From contig JAVSMN010000001.1 of the NCBI GenBank assembly GCA_032027205.1, positions 186,001 through 250,000 on the forward strand: a stretch of DNA of 64,000 bases, in the 5' to 3' direction. The notes under the pieces were generated by a model, which did no database searches, was not told the DNA's origin, and saw only the letters and a program-made list of their open reading frames with translations. The stretch is from Zeimonas sp032027205. GTDB taxonomy: Bacteria; Pseudomonadota; Gammaproteobacteria; Burkholderiales; Burkholderiaceae_E. Below are positions 7,599-15,658 of this stretch, piece by piece (the first letter of the stretch is position 1; each line of letters opens with the position of its first letter). Both the position numbers and the translations under genes were made by a program.

Positions 7599-8615
7599 TC
7601 AGGTCTCCATCACGCCAGCGCGTCCCATCAGGCCGCGTGGCCGCACGAGAAGGATCACGACGGCGACGAGATAGATGATGATCTGGTCGATGCCGGGGAT
7701 CAGGTCCTTCACCTCGTTCATCGACGCGAAGGACTGCAGGATGCCGAGCAGGAAACCGGCGATCACCGCGCCCGGCAGCGAGCCCATGCCCCCGACGACG
7801 ACGACGACGAAGGACAGCACGAGGAAGTCCATTCCCATGTGGTAGTCGGGCGACAGGATCGGCGTGTACATCAACCCGGCTACGCCGGCGACGATCACCG
7901 CGATGGCGAACACGAGCGTGAAGCGGCGCTGGATGTCGATGCCGAGCAGACCCACCGTCTCGCGATCGCGCATTCCCGCGCGCACGACCATGCCGAAGGT
8001 GGTGAACTGCAGGAAGGCGAACACCAGCCCGACCACGACCAGCGAGAACAGGAAGTACACCAGGCGCCACCACGGATAGCTGATCGCATCGCCCAGTCCG
8101 AAAAAGGCGCCGATGTTCGCGGTTCCGGCGAACGCATCGGGCGCCTGCACGGGAATCGGGTTGGCGCCGAAATACGCCTTCACGATCTCCTGCAGGACGA
8201 TCGCCAGCCCGAAGGTGACGAGGATCTGGTCGGCGTGCGGGCGGCGATAGAAGTGGCGAATCAGCCCGCGCTCGAGCGCGACGCCGATCAGCCACATCAC
8301 CGGAATCGCGAGCAGGATCGCCAGCGGCACCGAGTAATCGATGAGCCGCTCGCCGAAATCGCCGAACCAGATCTTCAGGTACGGGATCTCCTTGTAAGCG
8401 TCGAAGAACGTGATGCTCTCGTCCTTGACCCGGCTGGAGATGTGAAACAGCTGGTTCAGCGTGACCGCGCAGAAGGCGCCGATCATGAACAGCGCGCCAT
8501 GCGCGAAGTTGACGACGCCGAGCGTGCCGAAGATCAGCGTGAGACCGAGGGCGATCAGCGCATAGGCGCCGCCCTTGTCCAGGCCGTTGAGCAATTGAAG
8601 GAGGATCGCGTCCAT
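7599..8615 (-). CDS. livH: ABC transporter permease LivH (system 1)
   Basis: A 338-residue integral membrane permease of the LivH family, recognised from the N-terminal GLDKGGAYALIALGLTLIFG and the segment VVNFAHGALFMIGAF. The ATG at 8615 is preferred to an upstream ATG at 8696, which would add 27 Arg/Ala/Gly-rich residues before the first membrane helix and would sit on top of the intergenic hairpin. An insertion of about 40 residues follows the second helix (KDESITFFDAYKEIPYLKIW), probably periplasmic. Confidence 0.87.
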   Translation of the reverse strand: MDAILLQLLNGLDKGGAYALIALGLTLIFGTLGVVNFAHGALFMIGAFCAVTLNQLFHISSRVKDESITFFDAYKEIPYLKIWFGDFGERLIDYSVPLAILLAIPVMWLIGVALERGLIRHFYRRPHADQILVTFGLAIVLQEIVKAYFGANPIPVQAPDAFAGTANIGAFFGLGDAISYPWWRLVYFLFSLVVVGLVFAFLQFTTFGMVVRAGMRDRETVGLLGIDIQRRFTLVFAIAVIVAGVAGLMYTPILSPDYHMGMDFLVLSFVVVVVGGMGSLPGAVIAGFLLGILQSFASMNEVKDLIPGIDQIIIYLVAVVILLVRPRGLMGRAGVMET

Positions 8616-8668
8616 CGTCGTTCCGGCGCGCTGCGCGTGCACCGCAGCGCACGTGCTCTTGTTCGGAC

Positions 8669-8704
8669 GCCCGCCCGCGCCGGCGCTGGCCGGCACGGGC
8701 GGGC
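8669..8704 (-). other. Strong intercistronic hairpin between livK and livH
   Basis: GCCCGCCCG (8669-8677) pairs with CGGGCGGGC (8696-8704). Inside it GCCGGC (8679-8684) pairs with GCCGGC (8689-8694) around a 4-base loop; a single C/A mismatch separates the two stems. It lies 30 bases after the livK stop and 53 bases before the livH start on the transcript. There is no U-run. This arrangement is usual for uneven expression of a binding protein over its permease through mRNA protection or partial termination. Confidence 0.65.
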
Positions 8705-8734
8705 TCGGGGACTACATGGCCCGAAGGCCGACTC

Positions 8735-10084
8735 TCAGGAAGCCACTTCGTACGGGCCGAGTTCGCCGCCGCCCATGTTCTCGGGGTACTCGACCTGCGC
8801 GCGCGGCACGACCTTGACGATCTCGAGCATGTCCCACTTTCCGGTGGGCTTCTCCTTGCCCTTCACGACCAGCACGTCCTTGAAGCACTGGTGGTCGCCC
8901 TTGCGGTATTCAGTGGGGCCGTTGCCCAGGCCGTCGAACTTGAAGCCTTCGAGCGCCTTGATCACCTCCGGCGGATAGAAAGTGCCGGCGGTCTCGACCG
9001 CGTTGGCATACAGGATCGTCTGCGCGTAGCAGGTCTGCGCGGCCTGCGACGGCGGNAACCCGTACTCCTTGGCGTAGGCCTTGGTGAAAGCCTTCGTGCC
9101 TTCGTCGGGCAGCTCCCAGTGCCAGTTCGCCGTGCCGAGAATGCCCCTCGCGGCCTCGCCGGCGCCCTGCACCATCAGCTCGGAGTACAACGGGACGACG
9201 ATCTCGAACTGCTTGCCGTTGACCTTCTTGTCGCGCAGTCCGAACTGCACCGCCTGGCGCAGCGAGTTGACCATGTCCTTGCCGTAGTGGTTCAGGATCA
9301 GAACGTCTGCGCCGGAATTCACCGCCGGCGTGATGTACTGCGAGAAGTCGCCGGCGCCCAGCGGCGTGCGCACCGCGGCAACGGTCTTCCAGCCGATCTG
9401 CTCGGTCGCGTTCTTCAGCGACTCCTCCTGCGTCCAGCCCCAGGTGTAGTCGGCGGTCAAGTGGTACGCCTTGCGGTCCTTGCCGTACTCCGTCGCGAGC
9501 ACCGGCGCGAGCGCCTGGCCCGACATGTACGCGTTGAAGAAGTGCCGGAAGCCGTAGCGGCGGCGGTCCTTCATCGTCGTGTCGTTCGAGTGGCTCAGGC
9601 CGACCATGAACAGCACGCCCATTTCCTGTGCGAGCGACTGCACCGCAACCGCGACGGCGGACGACGAGCCACCGGAGATCATCAGCACGCCGTCCTTCTC
9701 GATCATGCGCTTGGCGGAGGCGCGCGCCGCGTCGGCCTTCGTCTGCGTGTCGCCGGTGACGTACTCGACCTTCTTGCCGAGGATGCCGTTACCCTTGAGT
9801 TTCGACGGTTTGAAGGTCTTGATCGCACCGCCATCGCCCTCCCCGTTGAGCTCCTTGGCGGCGAGCTTGTACGCCCGCAGCTCGTCGGCACCCTCGTCGG
9901 CGTAGGCGCCTGTCTGCGGAACGTTGAAGCCCAGCACCACCGACTTCTTGTCGCCCGGGTTGTTGCGGAAGTTCTGCGCCCACGCGTTACGCGTGAAGAA
10001 CAACGGCGATGCGATGGCGCTGGCGCCGAGCGCCGCACCGCCCTTGATGACCTTTCGCCGGCCGTTGTCTCGAGTGTCGCTCAT
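8735..10084 (-). CDS. livK: Branched-chain/aromatic acid ABC substrate-binding protein LivK (system 1), Tat signal
   Basis: A 449-residue periplasmic type I binding protein. The start at 10084 has a perfect AGGAGG site 8 bases upstream. The N terminus has a twin-arginine segment GRRKVIKGGAALG followed by a hydrophobic stretch and an AWA cleavage site near residue 36, so export is probably by Tat, as is common for LivK-like proteins in this group. It begins the mature part with KKSVVLGFNVPQTGAYADEG, as expected for amino-acid or aromatic-acid binding proteins. Ligand is unknown; the neighbouring reductase operon makes an aromatic acid plausible but does not prove it. One N at 9056 is in a third codon position (TTN, probably Phe). 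Confidence 0.88.
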   Translation of the reverse strand: MSDTRDNGRRKVIKGGAALGASAIASPLFFTRNAWAQNFRNNPGDKKSVVLGFNVPQTGAYADEGADELRAYKLAAKELNGEGDGGAIKTFKPSKLKGNGILGKKVEYVTGDTQTKADAARASAKRMIEKDGVLMISGGSSSAVAVAVQSLAQEMGVLFMVGLSHSNDTTMKDRRRYGFRHFFNAYMSGQALAPVLATEYGKDRKAYHLTADYTWGWTQEESLKNATEQIGWKTVAAVRTPLGAGDFSQYITPAVNSGADVLILNHYGKDMVNSLRQAVQFGLRDKKVNGKQFEIVVPLYSELMVQGAGEAARGILGTANWHWELPDEGTKAFTKAYAKEYGXPPSQAAQTCYAQTILYANAVETAGTFYPPEVIKALEGFKFDGLGNGPTEYRKGDHQCFKDVLVVKGKEKPTGKWDMLEIVKVVPRAQVEYPENMGGGELGPYEVAS

Positions 10085-10189
10085 TGAACCGTCCTCCTGT
10101 AATGGACCTGCGGTGAGGCGAGCCGATACCGGCCGCCGACGACTGCGGCACGGAGAATGCGCGTTCGTTGTCAAGCCAACAACAAGTCT

Positions 10190-10217
10190 TTGACTTTGAA
10201 CAATGATTTTGTAAAGA
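10190..10217 (+). promoter_or_regulatory. Candidate promoter and operator of the XRE-type regulator
   Basis: In the 212-base gap between divergent livK and the regulator gene there is a distinct A/T-rich patch. TTGACT (10190-10195) and TAAAGA (10212-10217) are 16 bases apart and could be -35 and -10 elements for the rightward gene. Between them ACAA (10200-10203) and TTGT (10209-10212) form an inverted repeat. The TTTGTAAAG at the right end resembles the TTTGCAAA-type sites bound by RamB/PrpR-family regulators, suggesting autoregulation. The rest of the gap shows nothing recognisable. Confidence 0.4.
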
Positions 10218-10296
10218 ATCGCGGTCGCACCGGTCAATCGAGTCGATTTTTTACCTTGCAACGCAACACGGGACGCGCCGAGGCGCGCCAGATCGC

Positions 10297-11874
10297 ATGG
10301 CCTATCGTTCGGCAGTCGGCCCTCGAATCCGCGAGCGGCGCCGCTCGCTCGGCATCACGCAGTCGGCGCTGGCCGCGCGCATCGGCATCTCGCCGTCGTA
10401 CCTGAACCTGATCGAGAGTGGTCGGCGCAACATCGGCGGCGCGGTGCTCAAGCGCATCGCCGCCGAGATCGGCGTCGCGATCGACGAGCTCGACGGCGCC
10501 GCGCAGCGCCGGCTCGCCGATGATCTCGCGTCGCTTGCCGCAGAGCCGTTGCTCGCCGAGCTACCCCTCGATCCGGCCAGCGCGGAAAGCTTCGCCGGCC
10601 AACACGAAGTCTGGGCGCAGGCGCTGGTGCGGCTGCACCGTGCATCGCAGGACCGGTTGAACGCCGTGCACGCGCTCTCCGATCGGCTCAACCACGACCC
10701 GTTCCTCGGCGACGCCGTGCACTCGATGCTCAGCCGGGTGGCTGCGATCCGCTCCGCTTCGGAGATTCTCGAAACGGTCGAGGACGTCGAGCCGGCGCAG
10801 CGCGCGCGCTTCCTGTCGATCATTGCCTCGGAGAGCGCCCGGCTGTCCGATGTCGCGCAGGCGCTCGCATCGTTCTTCGACAGCGCGCACACCCATACGC
10901 GCTCGATCACGCCGGCAGAGGAGGTCGACGACTTCCTGCTCGAGCGCGGCAATCATTTCCCGGGGCTCGAGCAGGCAAGCGTCGACTTCCGCGCAGCCGC
11001 GAGGATCGAACACGACTGCGACGAGGAGCGTCTCGCGGCTTACCTCGGCAGCGTGCACGACGTCCAGGTTCGCATCGGGACGGGCACTGCGCCGGAGGCG
11101 GCCGCCGCGCAGCCGCGCGCAGCCTGGGACGATGCTTCCCGCACGCTGACGCTGCCCCAGGGCGTCTCGCGCGCCGCGCGCCGATTCGAGCTCGCAAAGT
11201 TCGCCGCGCAGTTGTTCCACCGCGGCGCGCCGATCTCCGCGGAGATCGCGGGTTCGTCGCTGCTCACGAGCGACGCCGCGAAGCGCCGCGCCACGCGCGT
11301 GCTCGTCTCGTACCTAGCCGCCGCCATCCTCATGCCCTACGACGTGGTCCTCGAGGCGGCGGTCACCGGGCGCTACGACCTCGACCGGCTCGCGGGGCGC
11401 TTCGACGCGAGCTTCGAGCAGGTGTGCCATCGACTGGTCACGTTGCAGCGCCCGGGTGCGCAGGCGATTCCCTTCGCGTTCCTGCGCGTCGACGCGGCCG
11501 GCTTCGTCACCAAGCGCTATCCGCTGCCCCACCTGCGGATGCCGCGTCACGGCAGCGCCTGCCCGATGTGGCCGGTGTACCAGGCGTTCCAGTCGCCGGG
11601 AGCCCTGGTGCGACAGCTCGCCGAGTTCCCCAACGGCGCGCGCTTCCTGCTGCTCGCCCGCACCGACGAGAAGCCGCGCCCCTCGTTCACGATGCCGCGA
11701 CGCCTGATGTCGATCATGCTCGCCTGCAACGCGCTGCACGCCGATCGTACCGTCTACGGCGAGAGCATCGGCCTGTCGTCGACGGCGCCGGCCACGCCGG
11801 TGGGTCCGAACTGCCGGCTGTGCGTGCGACACGACTGCTGGTACCGGCAGGAAGACCCGATCATCGACGCCTGA
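10297..11874 (+). CDS. XRE-type transcriptional regulator, ScfR/RamB-like, with internal HisKA-like module
   Basis: A 525-residue protein. Residues 8-65 are a clear XRE helix-turn-helix (TQSALAARIGISPSYLNLIE). Residues 133-195 align without gaps to a histidine-kinase dimerisation domain: H142 stands at the phospho-acceptor position, followed by AAIRSASEILET and FLSIIASESARLSDV. No HATPase domain follows. Around 295-315 a degenerate M78/ImmA-like helix (RRFELAKFAAQLFH) lacks HEXXH. The C-terminal half matches the short-chain fatty-acyl regulator domain (DUF2083) and ends with a cysteine cluster, CRLCVRHDCWY. Relatives sense acyl-CoA and control acetate, propionate or glyoxylate metabolism. It probably autoregulates and may control the divergent livK operon. 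It is followed 94 bases later by a response regulator gene. Confidence 0.75.
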   Translation: MAYRSAVGPRIRERRRSLGITQSALAARIGISPSYLNLIESGRRNIGGAVLKRIAAEIGVAIDELDGAAQRRLADDLASLAAEPLLAELPLDPASAESFAGQHEVWAQALVRLHRASQDRLNAVHALSDRLNHDPFLGDAVHSMLSRVAAIRSASEILETVEDVEPAQRARFLSIIASESARLSDVAQALASFFDSAHTHTRSITPAEEVDDFLLERGNHFPGLEQASVDFRAAARIEHDCDEERLAAYLGSVHDVQVRIGTGTAPEAAAAQPRAAWDDASRTLTLPQGVSRAARRFELAKFAAQLFHRGAPISAEIAGSSLLTSDAAKRRATRVLVSYLAAAILMPYDVVLEAAVTGRYDLDRLAGRFDASFEQVCHRLVTLQRPGAQAIPFAFLRVDAAGFVTKRYPLPHLRMPRHGSACPMWPVYQAFQSPGALVRQLAEFPNGARFLLLARTDEKPRPSFTMPRRLMSIMLACNALHADRTVYGESIGLSSTAPATPVGPNCRLCVRHDCWYRQEDPIIDA

Positions 11875-11890
11875 GGCCGTTGGCGCGTTC

Positions 11891-11919
11891 TTCAACCCGC
11901 ACGGCAGACCCGCTACACT
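11891..11919 (+). promoter_or_regulatory. Candidate promoter of the response regulator gene
   Basis: TTCAAC (11891-11896) and TACACT (11914-11919) are separated by 17 bases and end 49 bases before the ATG of the response regulator. The -35 match is moderate and the -10 match good. It lies in the 94-base gap after the XRE regulator, so the signalling genes may have their own transcript. Confidence 0.35.
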
Positions 11920-11968
11920 CGTGCGATTCCAGGACGACAGGCCGCAGTCCAGCCCAGGACGAGAACCG

Positions 11969-12337
11969 ATGAAAACGCACGTGCTGATCGCGGAAGACGA
12001 GCCGCACATCGTCGAGTCGCTCAGCTTCGTGCTGCGGCGAAGCGGCTACGAGGTATCGTCCGTCTTCGACGGCGAGGCCGCGATGCTGAAGTTGCGCAGC
12101 GACCCGCCTGACATGATGATCCTCGACGTGATGCTGCCGAAGCTCAACGGATTCGAGGTGCTCAAGCAGGTGAAGTCGGATCCGGCTCTGCGCACGATCC
12201 CGGTGATCATCCTCACCGCCAAGGGCCAGGTACAGGATCGCCGCATGGCCGAGGAAATCGGCGTAGACGGCTTCATGACGAAGCCCTTCTCCAACCGCGA
12301 GATCGTCGACGAAGTGCGCCGACTCGCCCCGCAATGA
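11969..12337 (+). CDS. REC-only response regulator (CheY-like)
   Basis: A 122-residue stand-alone receiver domain. The acidic pair is D10/E11, the phospho-acceptor D53 (LDVMLP), T83 and K105 (MTKPF). There is no output domain, so it acts by protein contact or as a phosphate shuttle. The ATG at 11969 starts exactly at the receiver domain. It stands between the XRE/HisKA regulator and the transporter-fused kinase, which is the likely phosphodonor. Confidence 0.85.
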   Translation: MKTHVLIAEDEPHIVESLSFVLRRSGYEVSSVFDGEAAMLKLRSDPPDMMILDVMLPKLNGFEVLKQVKSDPALRTIPVIILTAKGQVQDRRMAEEIGVDGFMTKPFSNREIVDEVRRLAPQ

Positions 12338-12365
12338 TTCGCGGCGCCCGGCGCGCCGATCACGC

Positions 12366-12662
12366 ATGAAAAGCAGCCGCCCTGCCCGCCCCGCGCCCTT
12401 GCAGTCGCCGCGCGCGCGCGACGCAGCCGCCGTGCTGCCGCTGCTCGGGCTGTTCGCCTGGATGCCGCCGGTGATCGGCCTGTTCGGCGGGTCGGCGCGC
12501 GTGTTCGGCATACCGCTGATCGTCGCCTGGCTGTTCGGCGTCTGGCTGGCGCTGATCGCGCTCGCGCTGTGGTTCTCGCGCCGACTCGATTCGGTCGATG
12601 ATGCGAGCGACGCCGACTCGGCTGGCGCCGAGCACGACGAAACCGAGCGGTCCGGACACTGA
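12366..12662 (+). CDS. Small two-helix membrane protein preceding the SSS-kinase
   Basis: A 98-residue protein with two hydrophobic segments (about residues 22-42 and 48-70), a basic N terminus and an acidic C-terminal tail (VDDASDADSAGAEHDE). It lies 28 bases after the response regulator and 6 bases before the kinase gene. Small two-helix proteins often precede genes for sodium/solute symporter proteins and may act as an accessory subunit for the transporter-like sensor. No specific family is recognised with confidence. Confidence 0.65.
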   Translation: MKSSRPARPAPLQSPRARDAAAVLPLLGLFAWMPPVIGLFGGSARVFGIPLIVAWLFGVWLALIALALWFSRRLDSVDDASDADSAGAEHDETERSGH

Positions 12663-12668
12663 CGCCGC

Positions 12669-15377
12669 ATGCTGTCGCCGAACTTCGTTCTCGCAATCGC
12701 GCTGCTGTACGTTGCGCTGCTGTTCGCCGTTGCGTTCTACGGCGACCGGCGCGCGCGCTCGGGCCGCATCGGCTGGCTGCAATCGCCCGTCGTCTACACG
12801 CTGTCGATCTCGGTGTACTGCACCTCGTGGACGTTCTACGGCGCCGTGGGCTCGGCGGCGCGCGACGGCCTCGAGTTCGCGACGATCTACATCGGACCGA
12901 CGCTCGTCTTCGTCGGCTGGTGGGTGCTGCTGCGCAAGCTCGTGCGAATCGGTCGCTCGCAGCGCATCACGTCCATTGCCGACATGATCTCCTCGCGTTA
13001 CGGCAAGAGTGCGAGCCTGGCGGCGCTCGTGACGCTGATCGCGATGATCGGCGCCACGCCGTACATCGCGCTGCAACTGAAGGCGGTGACGACGAGCTAT
13101 CACGTGCTCAGCAACGTCGGACCCGAGGCGCTGAGCGGCGTGCCGATCGTCGGGCCAGACTACCGCACCGGCTTCTGGATTGCCGCCGGCATGGCGGTAT
13201 TCACGATCCTGTTCGGCACGCGCAACATCGACGCGAACGAGCGGCATCACGGCGTCGTCGCGGCGATCGCGCTCGAGGCCGTCGTGAAACTCGTCGCGCT
13301 GCTCGCGGTGGGCATCCTGCTCGTGTTCTTCGTCGCCGGCAGCCCCGGAGAGTTGTTCGCGCTCGCCTCGCCGGAGATCCTGCACTCGGAAGACGTCTTC
13401 GGACCGCGCTGGATCACGCTCACGTTCCTGTCGGCAACCGCCATCGTCTGCCTGCCGCGCCAGTTCCAGGTGACGGTCGTCGAGATCTCCGACGAGCGTC
13501 ACCTGCGAACGGCGTCGTGGTTGTTCCCGCTCTACCTGTTCCTGATCACGCTGTTCGTGCTGCCGATCGCCATCGGTGGCCTGAGCCTGCTGCCCGAGGG
13601 CTCGAATCCGGACATGTTCGTGCTCACGCTGCCGATGTGGGCCGGGCAGGAAACGATCGCGCTGCTCGCCTTCCTTGGCGGGTTCTCCTCGGCCACGTCG
13701 ATGATCATCGTTGCGTGCATCGCGCTGTCGACGATGATCTCGAACCACCTGGTCATGCCGGTGGCGCTTCGCTTCGGCTGGGTGCCGGTCGGCGCCAGCG
13801 GCGAGATCCGCGGATTTCTGCTGGTCAGCCGCCGACTGAGCATCTGCGCGATGCTGCTGCTCGGGTTCCTCTATTTTCGGCTCAGCGGCAATTCCGATGC
13901 ACTGGCGGCGATCGGGCTGATCTCCTTCGCCGGCGTTGCGCAATTCCTGCCGTGCCTGCTGGGCGGACTCTTCTGGCGCCACGCGAACGCCACCGGCGCC
14001 TTTGCCGGACTGCTCGCGGGGTCGCTGCTGTGGGCCTACACGCTGTACCTGCCGAGCTTCGGCGGCAGCTTCCTGCTCTCGCCGCAGGACATCGAACACG
14101 GGCCCTTCGGCATCGCGCTGCTGCGCCCGCAGGCGCTGTTCGGCTTCGAAGGCGCCGACCCGCTGGTGCACTCGATGTTCTGGAGCCTGTCGACGAACAC
14201 GCTGCTGTTCATACTCGGCTCGTTGCTGCGCGAGCCCAGGCCGCTCGAGCGGCTGCAGGGCACGCTGTTCGTCGACGTGTTTCGCACGCCCGCCGATGCA
14301 ACGGCGGCACTGATCCGTCGCTCTGCCACCACCTATGACCTGAACCTGCTCGCGCAACGCATCCTCGGCGCGGACGAGGCCGGCCGGCTGTTCCGCGACT
14401 TTGGCGCGATGAGCCCGCCGCCGGCCGGCACGACGAAAGCCGATGACGCGTTCATCTCGCAGCTCGAACGCAAACTCGCCGGCAGCGTCGGCGCCGCCTC
14501 GGCGCGGGCGATGATCTCGCAGGTCGTCACCGGCGAGACGATCAGCCTCGGCGAATTGATGCAGATCGCCGACGAGACGCAGCGCATTCGCGAATACAGC
14601 GAGCGTCTCGAGCGCAAGTCGCGCGAGCTCGAGATTGCTGCCAGCCAACTCGGCGAGGCCAACGAGCGGCTCACCCGGCTCGACGCGCAGAAGGACGATT
14701 TCCTCAGCCAGGTCAGCCACGAGGTCCGCACGCCGATGACGTCGATCCGGTCGTTCTCCGAGATCCTGCTCGAGACGCCGGACCTCGATGCGATCCAGGC
14801 GCGCCACTTCCTGGCGGTCATCCACGAGGAGAGCGTGCGGCTCACGCGCCTGCTCGACAGCACGCTCGACCTGAGCCTGCTCGAACGCGGCGAAGCGCCC
14901 TGGGCGCTCGAGCGCATCGACCCCGAGGAGGCACTGGACCGTTCGATCCGCATGTGCCATGGGCTGGCGGCCAACACGCAGGTTCGCCTCGTCGACGGAG
15001 AGCGCACGCACGGCGTGCTCGTGCTCGCCAACACCGATCGGCTCAGCCAGGTGTTCATCAACCTGATCTCGAACGCGATCAAGTACAACACGAGCGAGGC
15101 GCCGTACGTGCGCGTGAGCAGCCGCGTCATCGATGGCAACTACGAGGTGTACGTCCGCGACAACGGCCCGGGCATCCGCCCCGAGGAGCGCGAACTGATC
15201 TTCTCGAAGTTCGCACGCGGCTGGGCGCACACGCAGACCGCGGTCGTCGGCGCCGGCCTGGGACTGGCGATCAGCTGGCAGATCATGCGTCGGCTCGGCG
15301 GTAACCTGACGCTGATGCCCGAAAGCGGACAGGGCGCCTGCTTCCGCGTGTCGATCGCGGCACTCGAAACCGGCTGA
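12669..15377 (+). CDS. Sodium/solute-symporter-fused sensor histidine kinase (CbrA/CrbS-like)
   Basis: A 902-residue protein. About the first 560 residues form a 12-13 segment symporter-like membrane domain (NFVLAIALLYVALLFAVAFYG at the start). A linker and coiled region (residues about 630-680) lead to a HisKA domain with H684 in SHEVRTPM, N802 in the N box (FINLISNAIKYN) and the G boxes DNGPGI and GAGLGLAIS. There is no PAS or receiver domain. Relatives CbrA and CrbS control carbon or acetate utilisation and may transport the signal they sense. The HisKA core is 17/47 identical, ungapped, to the internal module of the regulator encoded at 10297-11874. Probable cognate partner: the REC-only protein upstream. 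Confidence 0.85.
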   Translation: MLSPNFVLAIALLYVALLFAVAFYGDRRARSGRIGWLQSPVVYTLSISVYCTSWTFYGAVGSAARDGLEFATIYIGPTLVFVGWWVLLRKLVRIGRSQRITSIADMISSRYGKSASLAALVTLIAMIGATPYIALQLKAVTTSYHVLSNVGPEALSGVPIVGPDYRTGFWIAAGMAVFTILFGTRNIDANERHHGVVAAIALEAVVKLVALLAVGILLVFFVAGSPGELFALASPEILHSEDVFGPRWITLTFLSATAIVCLPRQFQVTVVEISDERHLRTASWLFPLYLFLITLFVLPIAIGGLSLLPEGSNPDMFVLTLPMWAGQETIALLAFLGGFSSATSMIIVACIALSTMISNHLVMPVALRFGWVPVGASGEIRGFLLVSRRLSICAMLLLGFLYFRLSGNSDALAAIGLISFAGVAQFLPCLLGGLFWRHANATGAFAGLLAGSLLWAYTLYLPSFGGSFLLSPQDIEHGPFGIALLRPQALFGFEGADPLVHSMFWSLSTNTLLFILGSLLREPRPLERLQGTLFVDVFRTPADATAALIRRSATTYDLNLLAQRILGADEAGRLFRDFGAMSPPPAGTTKADDAFISQLERKLAGSVGAASARAMISQVVTGETISLGELMQIADETQRIREYSERLERKSRELEIAASQLGEANERLTRLDAQKDDFLSQVSHEVRTPMTSIRSFSEILLETPDLDAIQARHFLAVIHEESVRLTRLLDSTLDLSLLERGEAPWALERIDPEEALDRSIRMCHGLAANTQVRLVDGERTHGVLVLANTDRLSQVFINLISNAIKYNTSEAPYVRVSSRVIDGNYEVYVRDNGPGIRPEERELIFSKFARGWAHTQTAVVGAGLGLAISWQIMRRLGGNLTLMPESGQGACFRVSIAALETG

Positions 15378-15385
15378 AGCGGACG

Positions 15386-15574
15386 CCGACGCGCTGCGAC
15401 ACCGCGGCGCCGATCTCGCTCGGAGTGCTCGCAGCGTTGATCGCCGACGCACGCCTGCTCGTCTCGAACGATACCGGCGTCTCGCACCTGGCGTCGGCGC
15501 CCGACGAAACGTCGCGCATCGTCCTCATGCCGACAGCAGGCGCCGCGCATCGAATTCGCGCCGGGGCACCGTAG
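15386..15574 (+). pseudogene. Remnant of a GT9 glycosyltransferase (heptosyltransferase-like) C terminus
   Basis: Frame 15386-15574 has no usable start but translates to ISLGVLAALIADARLL and then VSNDTGVSHLASAP before a TAG stop. This is the nucleotide-sugar-binding motif of glycosyltransferase family 9, whose consensus is roughly ARLVVGNDTGPSHLAAA. Only about 60 codons survive, starting 8 bases after the kinase stop. It is therefore a decayed or truncated gene end, not a functional protein. The following 84 bases up to the DUF2868 gene show no feature. Confidence 0.7.
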
Positions 15575-15658
15575 CGGGCAACCTCCCGGTCGTCGCGGCG
15601 ACAATGCCGGCTACGATGGAGCTTTCGCCCCGGCCGCAGCCTGCGCCGGGCAACACGA

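Noticed and set aside
5339..7678. Open plus-strand frame of about 780 codons across livG and livM
   Set aside because: Arg/Asp/Gln-rich shadow of three genuine Liv genes whose motifs and overlaps are intact on the other strand.
10297..11874. Regulator as BzdR/BoxR (benzoyl-CoA regulator)
   Set aside because: BzdR/BoxR join an XRE domain to a shikimate-kinase-like domain with a P-loop; this protein has a HisKA-like module and a DUF2083-type C terminus and no P-loop.
12360..15452. Open minus-strand frame of over 1000 codons opposite the kinase gene
   Set aside because: Its product is Arg/Gln/Glu/Asp/His-rich with no domain; the plus-strand frame has intact symporter and kinase motifs. Long antisense frames are expected at this GC content.
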